The position numbers and the translations under genes were made by a program. From Lepus europaeus (taxonomy: Eukaryota; Chordata; Mammalia; Lagomorpha; Leporidae): a stretch of 64,000 nucleotides of DNA. The DNA lies in contig NC_084838.1 in NCBI RefSeq assembly GCF_033115175.1, forward strand, positions 41,581,468 to 41,645,467, read 5' to 3'. The notes under the pieces were generated by a model, which was not told where the DNA came from, ran no database searches, and saw only the letters and a program-made list of their open reading frames with translations. Below are positions 9,995-20,889 of the stretch, piece by piece. Every line of letters begins with the position of its first letter. Positions within the stretch are counted from its first letter, which is position 1.

Positions 9995-10170
9995 GAGGCT
10001 GTTCTTTTAGATAGTAACCTGGAGCAGAGAAGACACGAGTCTTACAGGAGCCTGAGGAAGGAGCCTGCGAAGCAGAAGAACTGCACGTGCAAAAGCCCTG
10101 AGGTAGGAACAAGCTTGGCATTTTCATACCAAGGACTCCGTTATAGCCAGAGCACAATGAGCTAAGGAGT
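9995..10170 (-). mobile_element. L2, right piece
   Basis: CTGCACGTGCAAAAGCCCTG, AGGTAGGAACAAGCTTGGCA and AGCCAGAGCACAATGAGC follow antisense L2 order. Same element as 9384-9601. Confidence 0.75.
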
Positions 10171-11294
10171 GGCAGGTCCCACTCAGGTCCCAGCCCAACC
10201 AACCAACTCCTATGTCCCCTCTTTGGACACGCACGTAGCCTCCCATCTGGGGAATGGGCTCACTAAAACGTACCGCCACCAGCCTGGTTCCCAGGGCAGC
10301 TACCATGGCCCAGGAGAGGAACGTGGGAGGTGAGATGTGTGCCACTGCTGTGCTATTAAGGAAGGGGCCTGAGCAGAGGCCATGGCCTACACCACCTGGG
10401 CATTCACACAGGTGTTGGGATCAGTACAGTTGGAACAGAGAGACCCTGAAGCTGAGCCCAGGCAGGGAAGCTGGGCGACTCCTCCGTCTCTTGTCCCAGG
10501 TCCGAGTGAGGCCCTGGTTGGGCACGCCGGCCAGTGCCCCTCCCCAGCCTCAGCCAGCAGGCTTCATGCCATCTGCTCCGATTTGGACCAGACCCAGCTC
10601 CCCCAGGAATACAGCCACTCCTTAATGACAGCATCGCCAGGTCCATTAGTCTGAGTCACGGATCCCGGTGAAGGGTGGAGAGGGCTGTGGCCTTGTTTGG
10701 CTTCCGGTGAATTAGCTGATCTCAAGCAGGCTGGGGACCTGCCAGATGACATGGCTGACACGGCAGCTTGCCCATGGGTCACCTTCCCCGGCCCTCAGTC
10801 CACATCCCGTTCCACCCTTCCTCTAGCCGGAAGTGCTCCCACCTGCCCACACACCGGCTGTGACAGCCTATGTGAAGGCATCGCCAGGGAGGCCTGGCCG
10901 GGACCCAGCCAGTGCCATACTGTGCTGTCCCAGGCTCTTCAGCCACCTGACTCCGTGTCCCAGGTCTGGCGCCCATTCTTCCTGGTCCAGGGCTGCAAGC
11001 TGCCCACATCGGGATACAAGGGGGAAAGGTCGCCCACTTTCTCCTCCAAGGGCAGATTTCTTCTGCCCATTTGAGCTCGGACTCCAAGGAGGGACCCAGC
11101 GGCGGGAATGGACTGAAGCCATTCAGCTCTGGGAGCGTCCACTTTGCTGTTCAGGCACAGACGGAGCCCCCGTTGCGGGGCACTGTCCCTGTGAGACTGC
11201 AGCTCTCTGCTCAAGGAGCCGGCTGCTCGCAAGTGGTGGGGGCGTGGAATAGACGCTGGAGTATTTACGAGATGCTATGGTCCGAGCAATGCTA
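10171..11294. other. Unique GC-rich stretch, no SINE
   Basis: 1.1 kb without a recognised repeat or exon. Reading frames up to 139 codons overlap on several frames and look like chance in GC-rich DNA. Confidence 0.4.
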
Positions 11295-11869
11295 GAAATA
11301 GTGGCAGAGGTAGTCCTTCCGCCCCAGTGTCGCACATACCCCTTGCTCTCCATGTCCAGAAGTCGCTCTTCCAGCTCCTCTCTAGCAGAGTGGCCCCCAC
11401 CCCCCAGTTCAGCACCACCACCATCCTGGTGCTCTCAGCAGGTCTGAGCATCAGCCTGGCCTCCTCCCCACCTCTGCATTCAAGGAAACAGGTCTTGCTG
11501 GTTTCACCTCCCCCAACTCATTCTCCGTTCTGCTTCCAGAGTGATCTTTCTGAAAGGCAAAACTGACCTTGCCTCTCCTCTGCTGAATTATTACTCGATT
11601 AGGATCGGCCCATTCACTTAAAATTACTCAGCCACCACTGGCTCAAAGAGGAGAGCCAAACTCCTCGGTGTGGCACACGCGTTCCTCCGCGGCTAGGCCT
11701 TGGTTGGCCTCTTTAGCGCCCCTCTGGCCACTTGCTGCCTCACTCATCAGACAGGACCACTGCAGGCCTGCGTGCCCCCACGCCTTTTCTCAGGGTACAC
11801 CCTCTGCCTGGCAAGCCCACCTCCCTTGGGTTTTCTGCCCAGGCCCATCTCAATTTGGGCCCCTCTTCT
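11295..11869 (+). mobile_element. L2, left piece (resumes 12218-12350)
   Basis: CAGAGTGATCTTTCTGAAAG, GAGAGCCAAACTCCTCGGTG and CCTCTGCCTGGCAAGCCCAC are in L2 order. Confidence 0.85.
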
Positions 11870-12217
11870 TTTTTTTTTTTTTTTTCTTTTGACAGGCAGA
11901 GTGGACAGTGAGAGAGAGAGACAGAGAGAAAGGTCTTCCTTTGCCGTTGGTTCACCCTCCAATGGCCACCACGGTAGGCGCGCTGCGGCCGGCGCACCGC
12001 GCCGATCCGATGGCAGGAGCCAGGTGCTTTTCCTGGTCTCCCATGGGGTGCAGAGCCCAAACACTTGGGCCATCCTCCACTGCACTCCCTGGCCACAGCA
12101 GAGAGCTGGCCTGGAAGAGGGGCAACCGGGACAGGACCGGTGCCCCGACCGGGACTAGAACCCGGTGTGCCGGCGCCGTAAGGCGGAGGATTAGCCTAGT
12201 GAGCCGCGGCGCCGGCC
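11870..12217 (-). mobile_element. CSINE, young, inserted in L2
   Basis: Full inverted copy from TTTTGACAGGCAGAGTGGAC to GAGCCGCGGCGCCGGCC. The 14-base target duplication TGGGCCCCTCTTCT is at 11856-11869 and 12218-12231. Confidence 0.95.
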
Positions 12218-12352
12218 TGGGCCCCTCTTCTGTACAGATGTCTACTCCACAGCACCTGGAATATTCCAGACTTACCTTGTACTTCCTTAGAGGGAGGGGT
12301 AAGGGGACACATGATCCACCTGGCATGTATGTGTTGGCTGAATGAATAAAAC
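12218..12352 (+). mobile_element. L2 3' end, right piece
   Basis: CTACTCCACAGCACCTGGAA and GTGTTGGCTGAATGAATAAA complete the L2 started at 11295. Confidence 0.85.
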
Positions 12353-13294
12353 CTCAGAAGCAAGGTGTCCAGCTCCAGAAGGGGGAGAGGTGCAGGGTTG
12401 CAGGTGCAACACTGACAGCGCCTGTTGGCACAGCCGCACATGGGGTTCGAGGGAAATCTAGAAAAATAAGAACAAAAAACAACTGGGTTCCAAGAGCTAG
12501 TGCCCTGTGCCTGCCCTCTGAACAGAGCAGGTGAGGCATTCTGATAGGCAGTTCCACAAAGTTGGCTCCCAATGGAGAATAGTGCGCAAACTCGGGGTTC
12601 TATTACCAGAAGGAGGAAGAGTGCTCGTCGTACAAAAGCCCCGAATATCATGAAACCTTCCCCACACACTGATCTCTCACCTGCAGAATGAATCTGCTCA
12701 CAGGAAGCCAGGCTGGTCCAACCAGGGCCCCATGACGTCCCCTGGCTATAGGGGTGCTACACAGAGTGATAGCCCCAGGCGCCCCAGGCCAGTCCTGTGC
12801 AAGTCTTCCCCTCTGGCTTGTGCGAGGCCTTGGGGGTGAGCTGGAAGGCAGCAGCACCATCAGAGCTGAGGCTCTGGGAGTCCGAAGACCTTGTCTGTGT
12901 GACCTTGGGAAAGTCATTTCCCCTGCGAGCCTCAGTTTCTTCTCTGTGGTCGGGGCTAGCACAGGTGGCTGTGTGAAATGTGTGCGGTTCCAGGGGGCAC
13001 GCTCACATCATACTGCACAGACACTGGGGTCTCCAGCAACCTCCCCCAGGATCCCGGGCTGTGCGGGGGGTGGGGCGCTGGAGCCTGGCTCCCAATCCCC
13101 CAGGGGCTGCATTCATAGAAAAGCTTACTGCACGCTGCTGGGGAACAGGAGAGATGGCTGCAGACTGCACCTCCCGGCTTTGTGGACTAACACAACAGGG
13201 ATTTCTCTCCTCTAGCCATAGCCTCTTGCAGTGCAGGCAAACTTGGGTGAAGACTCTGGACTGGATAAGTCATGTGCTCATCTCTTGGATCAGT
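12353..13294 (+). other. Mostly unique; MIR at 12866-12960
   Basis: The MIR fragment carries TGTGACCTTGGGAAAGTCAT then GAGCCTCAGTTTCTTCTCTG, sense orientation. The rest has no recognised feature. Confidence 0.6.
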
Positions 13295-13570
13295 TTTTGT
13301 TTTTTTCCTTTGAGAGAGAGGGGGGCGGTGGAAAGAGAGAGAAGGCACTAGTGACCGCTGCTTCATTCCCCACAACAGCTGGGGCTGTACCAGGCTGAAG
13401 CCAGAAGCCAGGAACTCAATGCAGGTCTCTATGTGGGTGGCAGAGACCCATCACCTCTGGCTCCCAGGTTGTGCTTTAGCAGGAAGCTGGGAGGGGAGCA
13501 GAACTAGGACTTGAACCTGGGTACGCCGGTGTGGAATGTAGGGATGCTGACCTCTAGGACAAGGGCCCAC
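13295..13570 (-). mobile_element. CSINE copy, old
   Basis: TTTGAGAGAGAGGGGGGCGG tail side, CTGAAGCCAGAAGCCAGGAA, GGACTTGAACCTGGGTACGC. The head is decayed. Confidence 0.8.
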
Positions 13571-14214
13571 CGCATTTGGATCAGCTGCTGTTGGCCAGTG
13601 AATCAGGCCAGGCTGAGATCACACGCACCTGTTGCTGCCGACGACCAAGCAGGGTGGAACGATTCATAATGGCATGGCCTGGTGGAAGTCACAACCTGAG
13701 AGCTCAAAGGGCCAAAGTCCTCACTGCTGTGCGAGGAGTCCTGGAGGCTGTTTCCTTCTCACGGCCCGCCCCTTCTGTGCCCAAGGTGCCCCTGGTTGGT
13801 ACATCCCATCTCCAGGCAGCACACTCCTCCAGGCAGGTGCTCTCAGCTGCCGTGGGTGGCGATCTGAGACAGGTGCGGGGAGGGGGGTGTCTGTGGTCTG
13901 TGCGCCAAGGTGCTGAATAAATATTTGCTGTGCCTCAGTGTGTTGGCAGGTGAGGCCTCAGGGCTTTTCTGCCCCTTCCTGGAGATTATCCCCAGCTCAC
14001 CCTTTGAGCCACTCAAACACCCCACTGTCCTCTCTCTGGGTGGTGGGTGCAGTCTGAGCATGATCCTGCCCCAGTCTCCTGCCCCCCGTTTTCCCCACCT
14101 GCTGTCTGTGTCCTGAGACATCCCCACCCTCACCAGGAGCTTTCTCTTAACCTTCCAGCCCTTCTTCTCTGATTTTCAAGGCTCTGAGAAGATGGAGGGG
14201 GCAGAGGCTGAAGA
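13571..14214. other. Unique gap
   Basis: No repeat or exon recognised. Confidence 0.4.
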
Positions 14215-14374
14215 GAGGCCCTGGCAAGATGGAAAGAGCAGGGGCCTAAGCCTGTCTGATGGCGGTTCTGGCCCTTACTAGCTCTGTGGCCCTGAGCAAA
14301 TGCTTCCATCTCACTGGATGCCAATTCCCTCTTAGCTTAAAGGCACATCACAACAGCTACAGGCCAGGATTGAT
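14215..14374 (+). mobile_element. MIR, left piece (resumes 15434-15500)
   Basis: GCCCTTACTAGCTCTGTGGCC then CCTGAGCAAATGCTTCCATC, the MIR core. It is interrupted by three CSINEs. Confidence 0.75.
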
Positions 14375-14388
14375 GGGATACTTTTTTA

Positions 14389-14540
14389 TGGGAAGATTTA
14401 GTTTATTTATTTGAAAGGCAGAGAGAGAGAGAGAGATTGATTGAGAGATCTTCCACCTGCTGGTTCACTCTGCAAATGGCCTCAATGGCCAGGGCTGGGC
14501 AGAGCCAAAGCTAGGAGCCAAGAGCTTCATCTGGGTCTCT
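14389..14540 (-). mobile_element. Outer CSINE of nest, left piece (resumes 15266-15433)
   Basis: AGATTTAGTTTATTTATTTG to CATCTGGGTCTCT. Its target duplication in the MIR is GGGATACTTTTTTAT (14375-14389), matched at 15434-15447. Confidence 0.9.
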
Positions 14541-14551
14541 CTCTCTCTCTT

Positions 14552-14920
14552 CTTTTTTTTTTTTTTTTAATTTTAATTTTAAAAAAAATTTTTGACAGGT
14601 AGAGTGGACAGTGAGAGAGAGAGACAGAGAGAAAGGTCTTCCTTTGCCATTGGTTCACCCTCCAATGGCCGCCATAGCCGGCGTACTGCGGCTAGCACAC
14701 CGTGCTGATCCGATGGCAGGAGCCAGGTGCTTCTCCTGGTCTCCCATGGGGTGCAGGGCCCAAGCACTTGGGCCATCCTCCACTGCACTCCCTGGCCACA
14801 GCAGATAGCTGGCCTGGAAGAGGGGCAACCGAGACAGAATCCGGCACCCCGACCGGGACTAGAACCCAGTGTGCCAGCACCGCAAGGTGGAGGATTAGCC
14901 TATTGAGCCGCGGCGCCGGC
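14552..14920 (-). mobile_element. CSINE, young, innermost of nest
   Basis: TTTTTGACAGGTAGAGTGGA to GAGCCGCGGCGCCGGCC, inserted in the T-tail of the copy to its right. Confidence 0.92.
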
Positions 14921-15265
14921 CTCTTTTTTTTTTTTTTTTTTTTTTAAGATTTTGTTTATTTATTTGAGATGTAGAGTTACAGTGAGAGGGAGAGACAGAG
15001 AGAAAGGTCTTCCTTCCGTTGGTTTACTCCTTAGGTGGCCGCAACGGCCAGAGCTGAGCTGATCTGAAGCCAGGAGCCAGGAGCTTCCTCCGGGTCTCCC
15101 ATGTGGGTGTAGGGGCCCAAGGACTTGGGCCATCTTCCACTGCTTTCCCAGGCCATAGCAGAGAACCGGATAGGAAGAGGAGCAGCCGGGACTAGAACCA
15201 GAGTCCATATGGGATGCCGGCGCCACAGGCAGAGGATTAATCTACTGAGCCATGGCGCCGGCCCG
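14921..15265 (-). mobile_element. CSINE, middle layer of nest
   Basis: T-stretch, AAGATTTTGTTTATTTATTT, to CCATGGCGCCGGCCC. The duplication CATC[TC][GA]GGTCTCT (14528-14540, 15266-15278) lies in the outer copy. Confidence 0.92.
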
Positions 15266-15433
15266 CATCCAGGTCTCTTACGTGAGTGCAGAGCCATCTT
15301 CCGCTGCTTCCCCAAGAGCATTAGCAGGGAGCTGGATCAGAAGTGGAGCAGCCAGGACACAACCCGGTGTCTAAATGGGATGCCCGTGTTACAGGCAGTG
15401 ACTTAACTCGCTACACTACAATGCCAGCCCCTG
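15266..15433 (-). mobile_element. Outer CSINE of nest, right piece
   Basis: Continues CATCCAGGTCTCT to CACTACAATGCCAGCCCC, the head of the copy begun at 14389. Confidence 0.9.
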
Positions 15434-15500
15434 GGGATACTTTTTATTAAATGCTATAACCAAGCTTCTGGCACAGAGAGCACTTCCTCAAGGTAGCTGT
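15434..15500 (+). mobile_element. MIR 3' piece
   Basis: TATTAAATGCTATAACCAAG then CTTCTGGCACAGAGAGCAC, continuing the MIR from 14374. Confidence 0.65.
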
Positions 15501-16014
15501 TGCCACATGGCGAGGACCTAGTTTGGGAAAGGGTGAGCAGCTTTAAGGCTCAGATCGCCCCCCAGGCTGCCTCACATCAACCCCAAATCTACTCCAGCCC
15601 CCTGCAGCGCCACCTCCTGTTAAGCTTGGGAAACGTCACCCAGTCCAAAGAAGCCTCTTGCTTCGTGGTAGCAGAGGTTTCCATCATCCTTGCGGGACCA
15701 CACCCAGGACCCTCAGATACGCTCAAAGCCCCTGGGGTCTCTGGGTTCATTGGAGCTTTGCTCCCTGCCTTTCCTCCCTCTCTGCCTTCCTAACAAGTTG
15801 CCCAGACCTAGGAGCTACCCCATCCAATCCTGTTCGACCCCGGCCTCCTGGAACGCACACTTGAAGCTTCCCAATAGACCTCCCTGTCTGCAGAGCCGGG
15901 ACAGAGGACCCTGGAGTCTTGTCACTGCATGTCACTGGGAGCGTCTAGGGAAGTACCATGCTATTGGACTGTTACGCCAATCAGAAGAGATGGTCTTCAT
16001 ACACCGGAAGTTTA
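15501..16014. other. Unique gap
   Basis: CT-rich in 15750-15800. No repeat or exon recognised. Confidence 0.4.
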
Positions 16015-16210
16015 TTACCACGTGTTCCAGGGGCTGGGCTAAGAACCTTATGCTCACAAAACCCCTAGGAGGTAGGCCTACGATTATATCCATTTTCCAG
16101 ATGAGAAAATTAAGGATCAGAGAGACTAAATGACGTATCCAAAGCCTCCAGGATTGTGAGCAGCAGAGCTGGCACTCAAGCCGACCTCAGTCCTACTGCC
16201 TCGCAGATCC
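16015..16210 (-). mobile_element. MIR
   Basis: ATTTTCCAGATGAGAAAATT, AAGGATCAGAGAGACTAAAT, CAGAGCTGGCACTCAAGCC: well-kept antisense MIR. Confidence 0.8.
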
Positions 16211-16213
16211 TCA

Positions 16214-16536
16214 GGAAGGGCGTTTGGCACACTGGCTAAGTTGTCTCTTGGGATACCTGCATCCTGTATCAGAGTGCAAGGGTGGAGTCCTGGCTCCTCT
16301 GCTTCCAGCTTCCAGCTACTGTGCACCCTGGGAGGCAGCAGCTGATGACCCGAGCACTTGTGTCCCTGCCACCCACATGGGAGCCCTGGAGGATATTCTT
16401 GGTCCCTGGCTTTGACCTGGTCCAGCCCTGCCTGCTGTGGGCATTTCAGGAGTGCACCAATGGATAGATATCTCTCTCTCTCTCTTTCTGCCTTATAAAT
16501 AAAATAAAATAAACTTAAAAAAAAAAAAAAAACAAA
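16214..16536 (+). mobile_element. CSINE copy, old
   Basis: GGGCGTTTGGCACACTGGCT head, CCACCCACATGGGAGCCCTG, and tail AATAAAATAAAATAAAC with an A run. Confidence 0.88.
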
Positions 16537-17440
16537 ACACTGGAAAAGGCAAGGCACAGGCCTCCCCTGCAGCCCCAGAGGGAGTGGATCCATGTTAACC
16601 TTCGGCGCTTCAGAGTGAGGGGCCGCATGTGCGTGGATTTCCTCCTCTAAGCGTGTGGTCGTTTGTTCCAGCAGCAACAGGAAATGAGTCCACCAGCTAC
16701 GCCACCCTCTGCAAGTGCCTCCACCCTGGGAGCCCAAATTCCCTCATCTCTTAAGTGGGGATAGTAATGCCTGCCTGGATGTGTTGCATTAGAAAAGAAG
16801 CGTACCCTAAAAGCTTCATAAATGATGCAGTGTGGAAAGGAGCAAGAGAGGGGCAGAGGGAGAGGCCGGAGAGACGGGTGGTGGAGTTACAGCCAACTCC
16901 ACAGTCCGGAGCGTTTGCCCGGACTCATCCTCCCACTTCGATCTTCTCCCTCTTAGGCGGGTCCGGGGCAACCTCCTGGATGAGAAACTGAGGCCTGCCC
17001 CTGGACACGTCTCTGGTACCCCAAGTGCTTCCTTTCAACCAGTGGAAGACTTCAGGCTTTTCTCCCGGCCTCACAATTTTTCTGGGCTTGGCCAACAATA
17101 GCCTCTGTGGGAACGCGGAAACCCCTCACGGATCCTTTTCTTGTCAAGGAAGTGAGTTTTGGCCTGAGAGATGCGTTGTCACTTCTGTGTGTGTGCAGGT
17201 CTAGGTGTGTGCACGCATGTGTGCGTGTATGTGTATTTATGGGTATGTGATACCCAACTGCCTCCGGTTTCCCACACCCTTGGCATTTCCCTTTGAATAT
17301 TTTAGTGGGTGTAAAGGGATCTCTCATTGTGTTTTCAATTTGCATACCCCTACTTGGCTATTTGAATATCTCCACGTGTCTGAGTCTTCTTTGCCCATGT
17401 AAATAAATTGGGTTGCTCATCTTTTCAGCAGTGTGGGTTT
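16537..17440 (+). other. Mostly unique; MIR at 16690-16825
   Basis: The MIR patch has CAAATTCCCTCATCTCTTAAG then GTGGGGATAGTAATGCCTGC. A TG-rich run lies at 17185-17240. Nothing else recognised. Confidence 0.55.
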
Positions 17441-17688
17441 AGGGCTGGCGTTGTGGCACAGCTGGTTAAGCCTAGGAACATGGCAGCAGCTGGCCCTAGT
17501 ATTTGGTCTCCTGCCACCCACACGGTAGATCCAAATGGAGTTCCTGGCTCCTGGCTTCTGCCTGGCCCAGCCCCAGCTGTTGCAGGCATTTGGGGAGTGA
17601 ACCAATGGATAGAAGAGCTCTCTCTGTCTCTCCCTCTCTTTGTTGCTCTACCTTTCAAATAAATAAAGAAATCTCTATTATAAAATGT
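17441..17688 (+). mobile_element. CSINE copy with internal deletion
   Basis: GGGCTGGCGTTGTGGCACAG head, then directly the middle block from GCAGCTGGCCCTAGTATTTG. The tail is TTCAAATAAATAAAGAAATC. About 70 nt of the head-to-middle region is missing. Confidence 0.88.
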
Positions 17689-17699
17689 GGATTTTTTTG

Positions 17700-17785
17700 G
17701 TTTTGTTTTGTATTTGGAAGGTAGGGAGACAGAAAGTGATCTTTGATCTGCTTGTTCACTCCCCAAGAGGCCACAATTACCCCGG
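17700..17785 (-). mobile_element. CSINE fragment
   Basis: TTGGAAGGTAGGGAGACAGA, CTTGTTCACTCCCCAAGAGG: only the 3' quarter of an inverted copy. Confidence 0.65.
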
Positions 17786-17940
17786 TGTCCACGGTGACGC
17801 TGGTGTAAACAAACCTTCTGTGCTAGCAGCGGCCTGTAAACACAACACACACGGTTGTGTACCGTCAGAAACTCGATAACCACAACCAATGACTGCATTA
17901 CCGGCTTATGTGTCTACTATACTTTTACTGTGTGTGTGTG
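17786..17940 (-). mobile_element. Tigger-like DNA transposon, left piece (resumes 18251-18475)
   Basis: GACGCTGGTGTAAACAAACC, TCGATAACCACAACCAATGA, GCTTATGTGTCTACTATACT match a widespread Tigger/pogo-type element I remember, inverted. The exact subfamily is not certain. Confidence 0.6.
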
Positions 17941-18250
17941 TTTTTTTTAAAGATTTCTTTATTTGAAAGACATGTTACAGAGAGAAAGAGGGAGAGGGTG
18001 AGAGCAAGAAAGAGAGAGAGAGATTCCCCAAATGGCCGCAACAGCCAGGGCTGGGCCAAGCCAAAGCCAGGAGCCAGGAAATTCATTCAGATCTCCCACA
18101 TTGGTGACAGGTGCCATCTTCTGCTGCTTTTCCTAGGCCATTAGCAGGGAGCTGGATTAGAAGTGGAGCAGCCAGGATGTGAACTGGCGCCCATATGGGA
18201 TGCTGACATCACAGGCAGCAGCTTTACTCACCATGCCCCAACACCGGCCC
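17941..18250 (-). mobile_element. CSINE copy inside Tigger-like element
   Basis: AAAGATTTCTTTATTTGAAAG to CCATGCCCCAACACCGGCCC. Confidence 0.9.
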
Positions 18251-18475
18251 TTATTGTTATTTTGGAGTGTACTCCTTCTACTTTTGAAAAAAAGTTTACT
18301 GTAAGCCAGTCCGCCGTGTGACTCCGCCAGCAGCCCCGTACACCCTGTGTTACAGAATCTCATGGATGCCTCAAGAGGCCACATCAGACCGTTGACCTAT
18401 ACCATGCAGGCTTGTGTATGTGCACTGATGTTTGCTCAGGGACGCAGGTCTCCGAGTAAGCAATCCATGGCTGCC
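18251..18475 (-). mobile_element. Tigger-like element, right piece
   Basis: TTGGAGTGTACTCCTTCTAC, AAAAAAAGTTTACTGTAAGC, CCTATACCATGCAGGCTTGT continue the element from 17786-17940. Confidence 0.6.
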
Positions 18476-18548
18476 TCTAACATTTCTTTGAATGTAACTT
18501 GCCTATGTTTTTTAATAAGCTGAATTGTGCCTCCGTTTTGAAATGCTG

Positions 18549-18561
18549 CCGCCAGGTGGCA
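18549..18561 (+). promoter_or_regulatory. CTCF-like motif
   Basis: CCGCCAGGTGGCA agrees with the CTCF core (CCRC-NAGGKGGCA). It lies in unique sequence between a Tigger-like element and a CSINE. Sequence match only. Confidence 0.4.
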
Positions 18562-18667
18562 ATGGTGTGTAACGCCCAAGAGCCGACTGCACAGAGGCAA
18601 TGCCTCAGATTCGTAAATCATTCATGAGTGTTCTTGAAACTGTGTTGCGTCATTTTGTGAGCACGTC

Positions 18668-18990
18668 GTTTTATTTACTTACTTTTAGTATTGATTTGAG
18701 AGTCAGAGTGACAGAGAGAAGGCGAGAGCTCCCCTCCCATCCACTGTTTCACTCCTCAAATGCCTGCAACAGGCAGGGCTGGGCCAAGGTCAGGAGGCAG
18801 GAACTCCATCCAAATCTCCTATGAAGGTGGCAGGAATCTGATGACTGGAGCCATTCCCCCTGCCTCCCAGGGTCCTCATTAGCAGGAAGCTTGAGCCAGG
18901 AGCCAGAGCTGGGAACCGAATCCAGGCACTATGGTTTGGAAAGAAGGCATCGTAACTGGTGTCTTAACCAGTGGGCTGAAGCCCACGCCA
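18668..18990 (-). mobile_element. CSINE copy, old
   Basis: TTTATTTACTTACTTTTAGT, CAGGCAGGGCTGGGCCAAGG, GTGGGCTGAAGCCCACGCC. Confidence 0.85.
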
Positions 18991-19223
18991 CCACGTATAT
19001 TTAATTTCAATCAATAGCTTTGTGCTGGAGGTCTCTTTTTTGTTCCTTATTCTTTTGTTTTCCTTGCATGTAGATTTATTTCCAGGAGCAGGCTGGCCCC
19101 TCCAAGAGGCTTCTCAGGACACTCTCTGTGGTTCAGCAAATGAGAGCTATAGGGCTCCCTGGCGTGCTCTCTCTCAGACACTAGCAACAGCCTGTCATTC
19201 TTTCAAGTCTTTGCAAAGCTCCT
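18991..19223. other. Unique gap left of TMA7 pseudogene
   Basis: No feature recognised. Confidence 0.4.
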
Positions 19224-19238
19224 CGCATGTCTGTTTTT

Positions 19239-20117
<879 letters not shown>

Positions 20118-20227
20118 TATAACAAATGCAGAATCCTGGGCTCTGACCTAGAACTACTAAGTCAGAACTTACACTTTAACAAGATCCATGGGCAAACCTT
20201 CTGTACATTCATGTTTGAAAAGCACTG
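20118..20227 (+). mobile_element. MER5A fragment
   Basis: AACAAATGCAGAATCCTGGG, TTTAACAAGATCCATGGGCA, GTTTGAAAAGCACTG: the 3' half of this hAT-Charlie MITE. Confidence 0.75.
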
Positions 20228-20558
20228 CCTTGGGGACCGTCATGGTGGCATAGAAGGTTACGCCTCCTCCTGCAATGCCGACATCCCATTTGGGCGCCAG
20301 TTGGAGTCCTAGCTGCTCCACTTCCGATCCAACTCCTTCCTAATGCACCTGGGAAAGCATTGGAAAATGACCCAGGTGCTTGGGCCCTTGCGCCCACCTG
20401 GTACACCCAGAAGAAGCTCCTGACTCCTCGCTTCAGTCTGGCCCAGACCAGGTCTGCTGCAACCGTTTGGGGAGTGAACTAGCAGATGGAAAATTTCTGT
20501 CTCTGTCTCTCCCTCTCTCTCTATAACACTGACTTTTAAATAAATAAATAAATAAATA
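20228..20558 (+). mobile_element. CSINE copy
   Basis: GGGGACCGTCATGGTGGCAT to AAATAAATAAATAAATAAAT. Confidence 0.92.
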
Positions 20559-20889
20559 GGCCCGCGCCGCAGCTCACTAGACTAATCCTCCGCCTGCGGC
20601 GCCGGCACCCCGGGTTCTAGTCCCGGTTGGGGCACCGACCCTGTCCCGGTTGCTCTTCTTGCAGGCCAGCTCTCTGCTGTGGGCAGGGAGTGCAGTGGAG
20701 GATGGCCCAGGTCCTTGGGCCCTGCACCCCATGGGAGACCAGGAGAAGCACCTGGCCAGGCAACACGCCGGCCGTAGCAGCCACTTGGAGGTGAACCAAT
20801 GGAAGAAGGAAGACCGTTCTCTCTGTCTCTCTCTCTCTCTCACTGTGTAACTCTGCCTGTCAATAAATACATACATACATACATACATC
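20559..20889 (+). mobile_element. CSINE, young type, directly after previous copy
   Basis: GGCCCGCGCCGCAGCTCACT, GGTTCTAGTCCC, and a tail grown into a (CATA)n microsatellite at 20865-20888. It inserted into the AAAT-tail of its neighbour. Confidence 0.93.

Noticed and set aside
16126..16737. 203-codon frame on the minus strand
   Set aside because: It runs through a CSINE and an antisense MIR; the protein is translated repeat.
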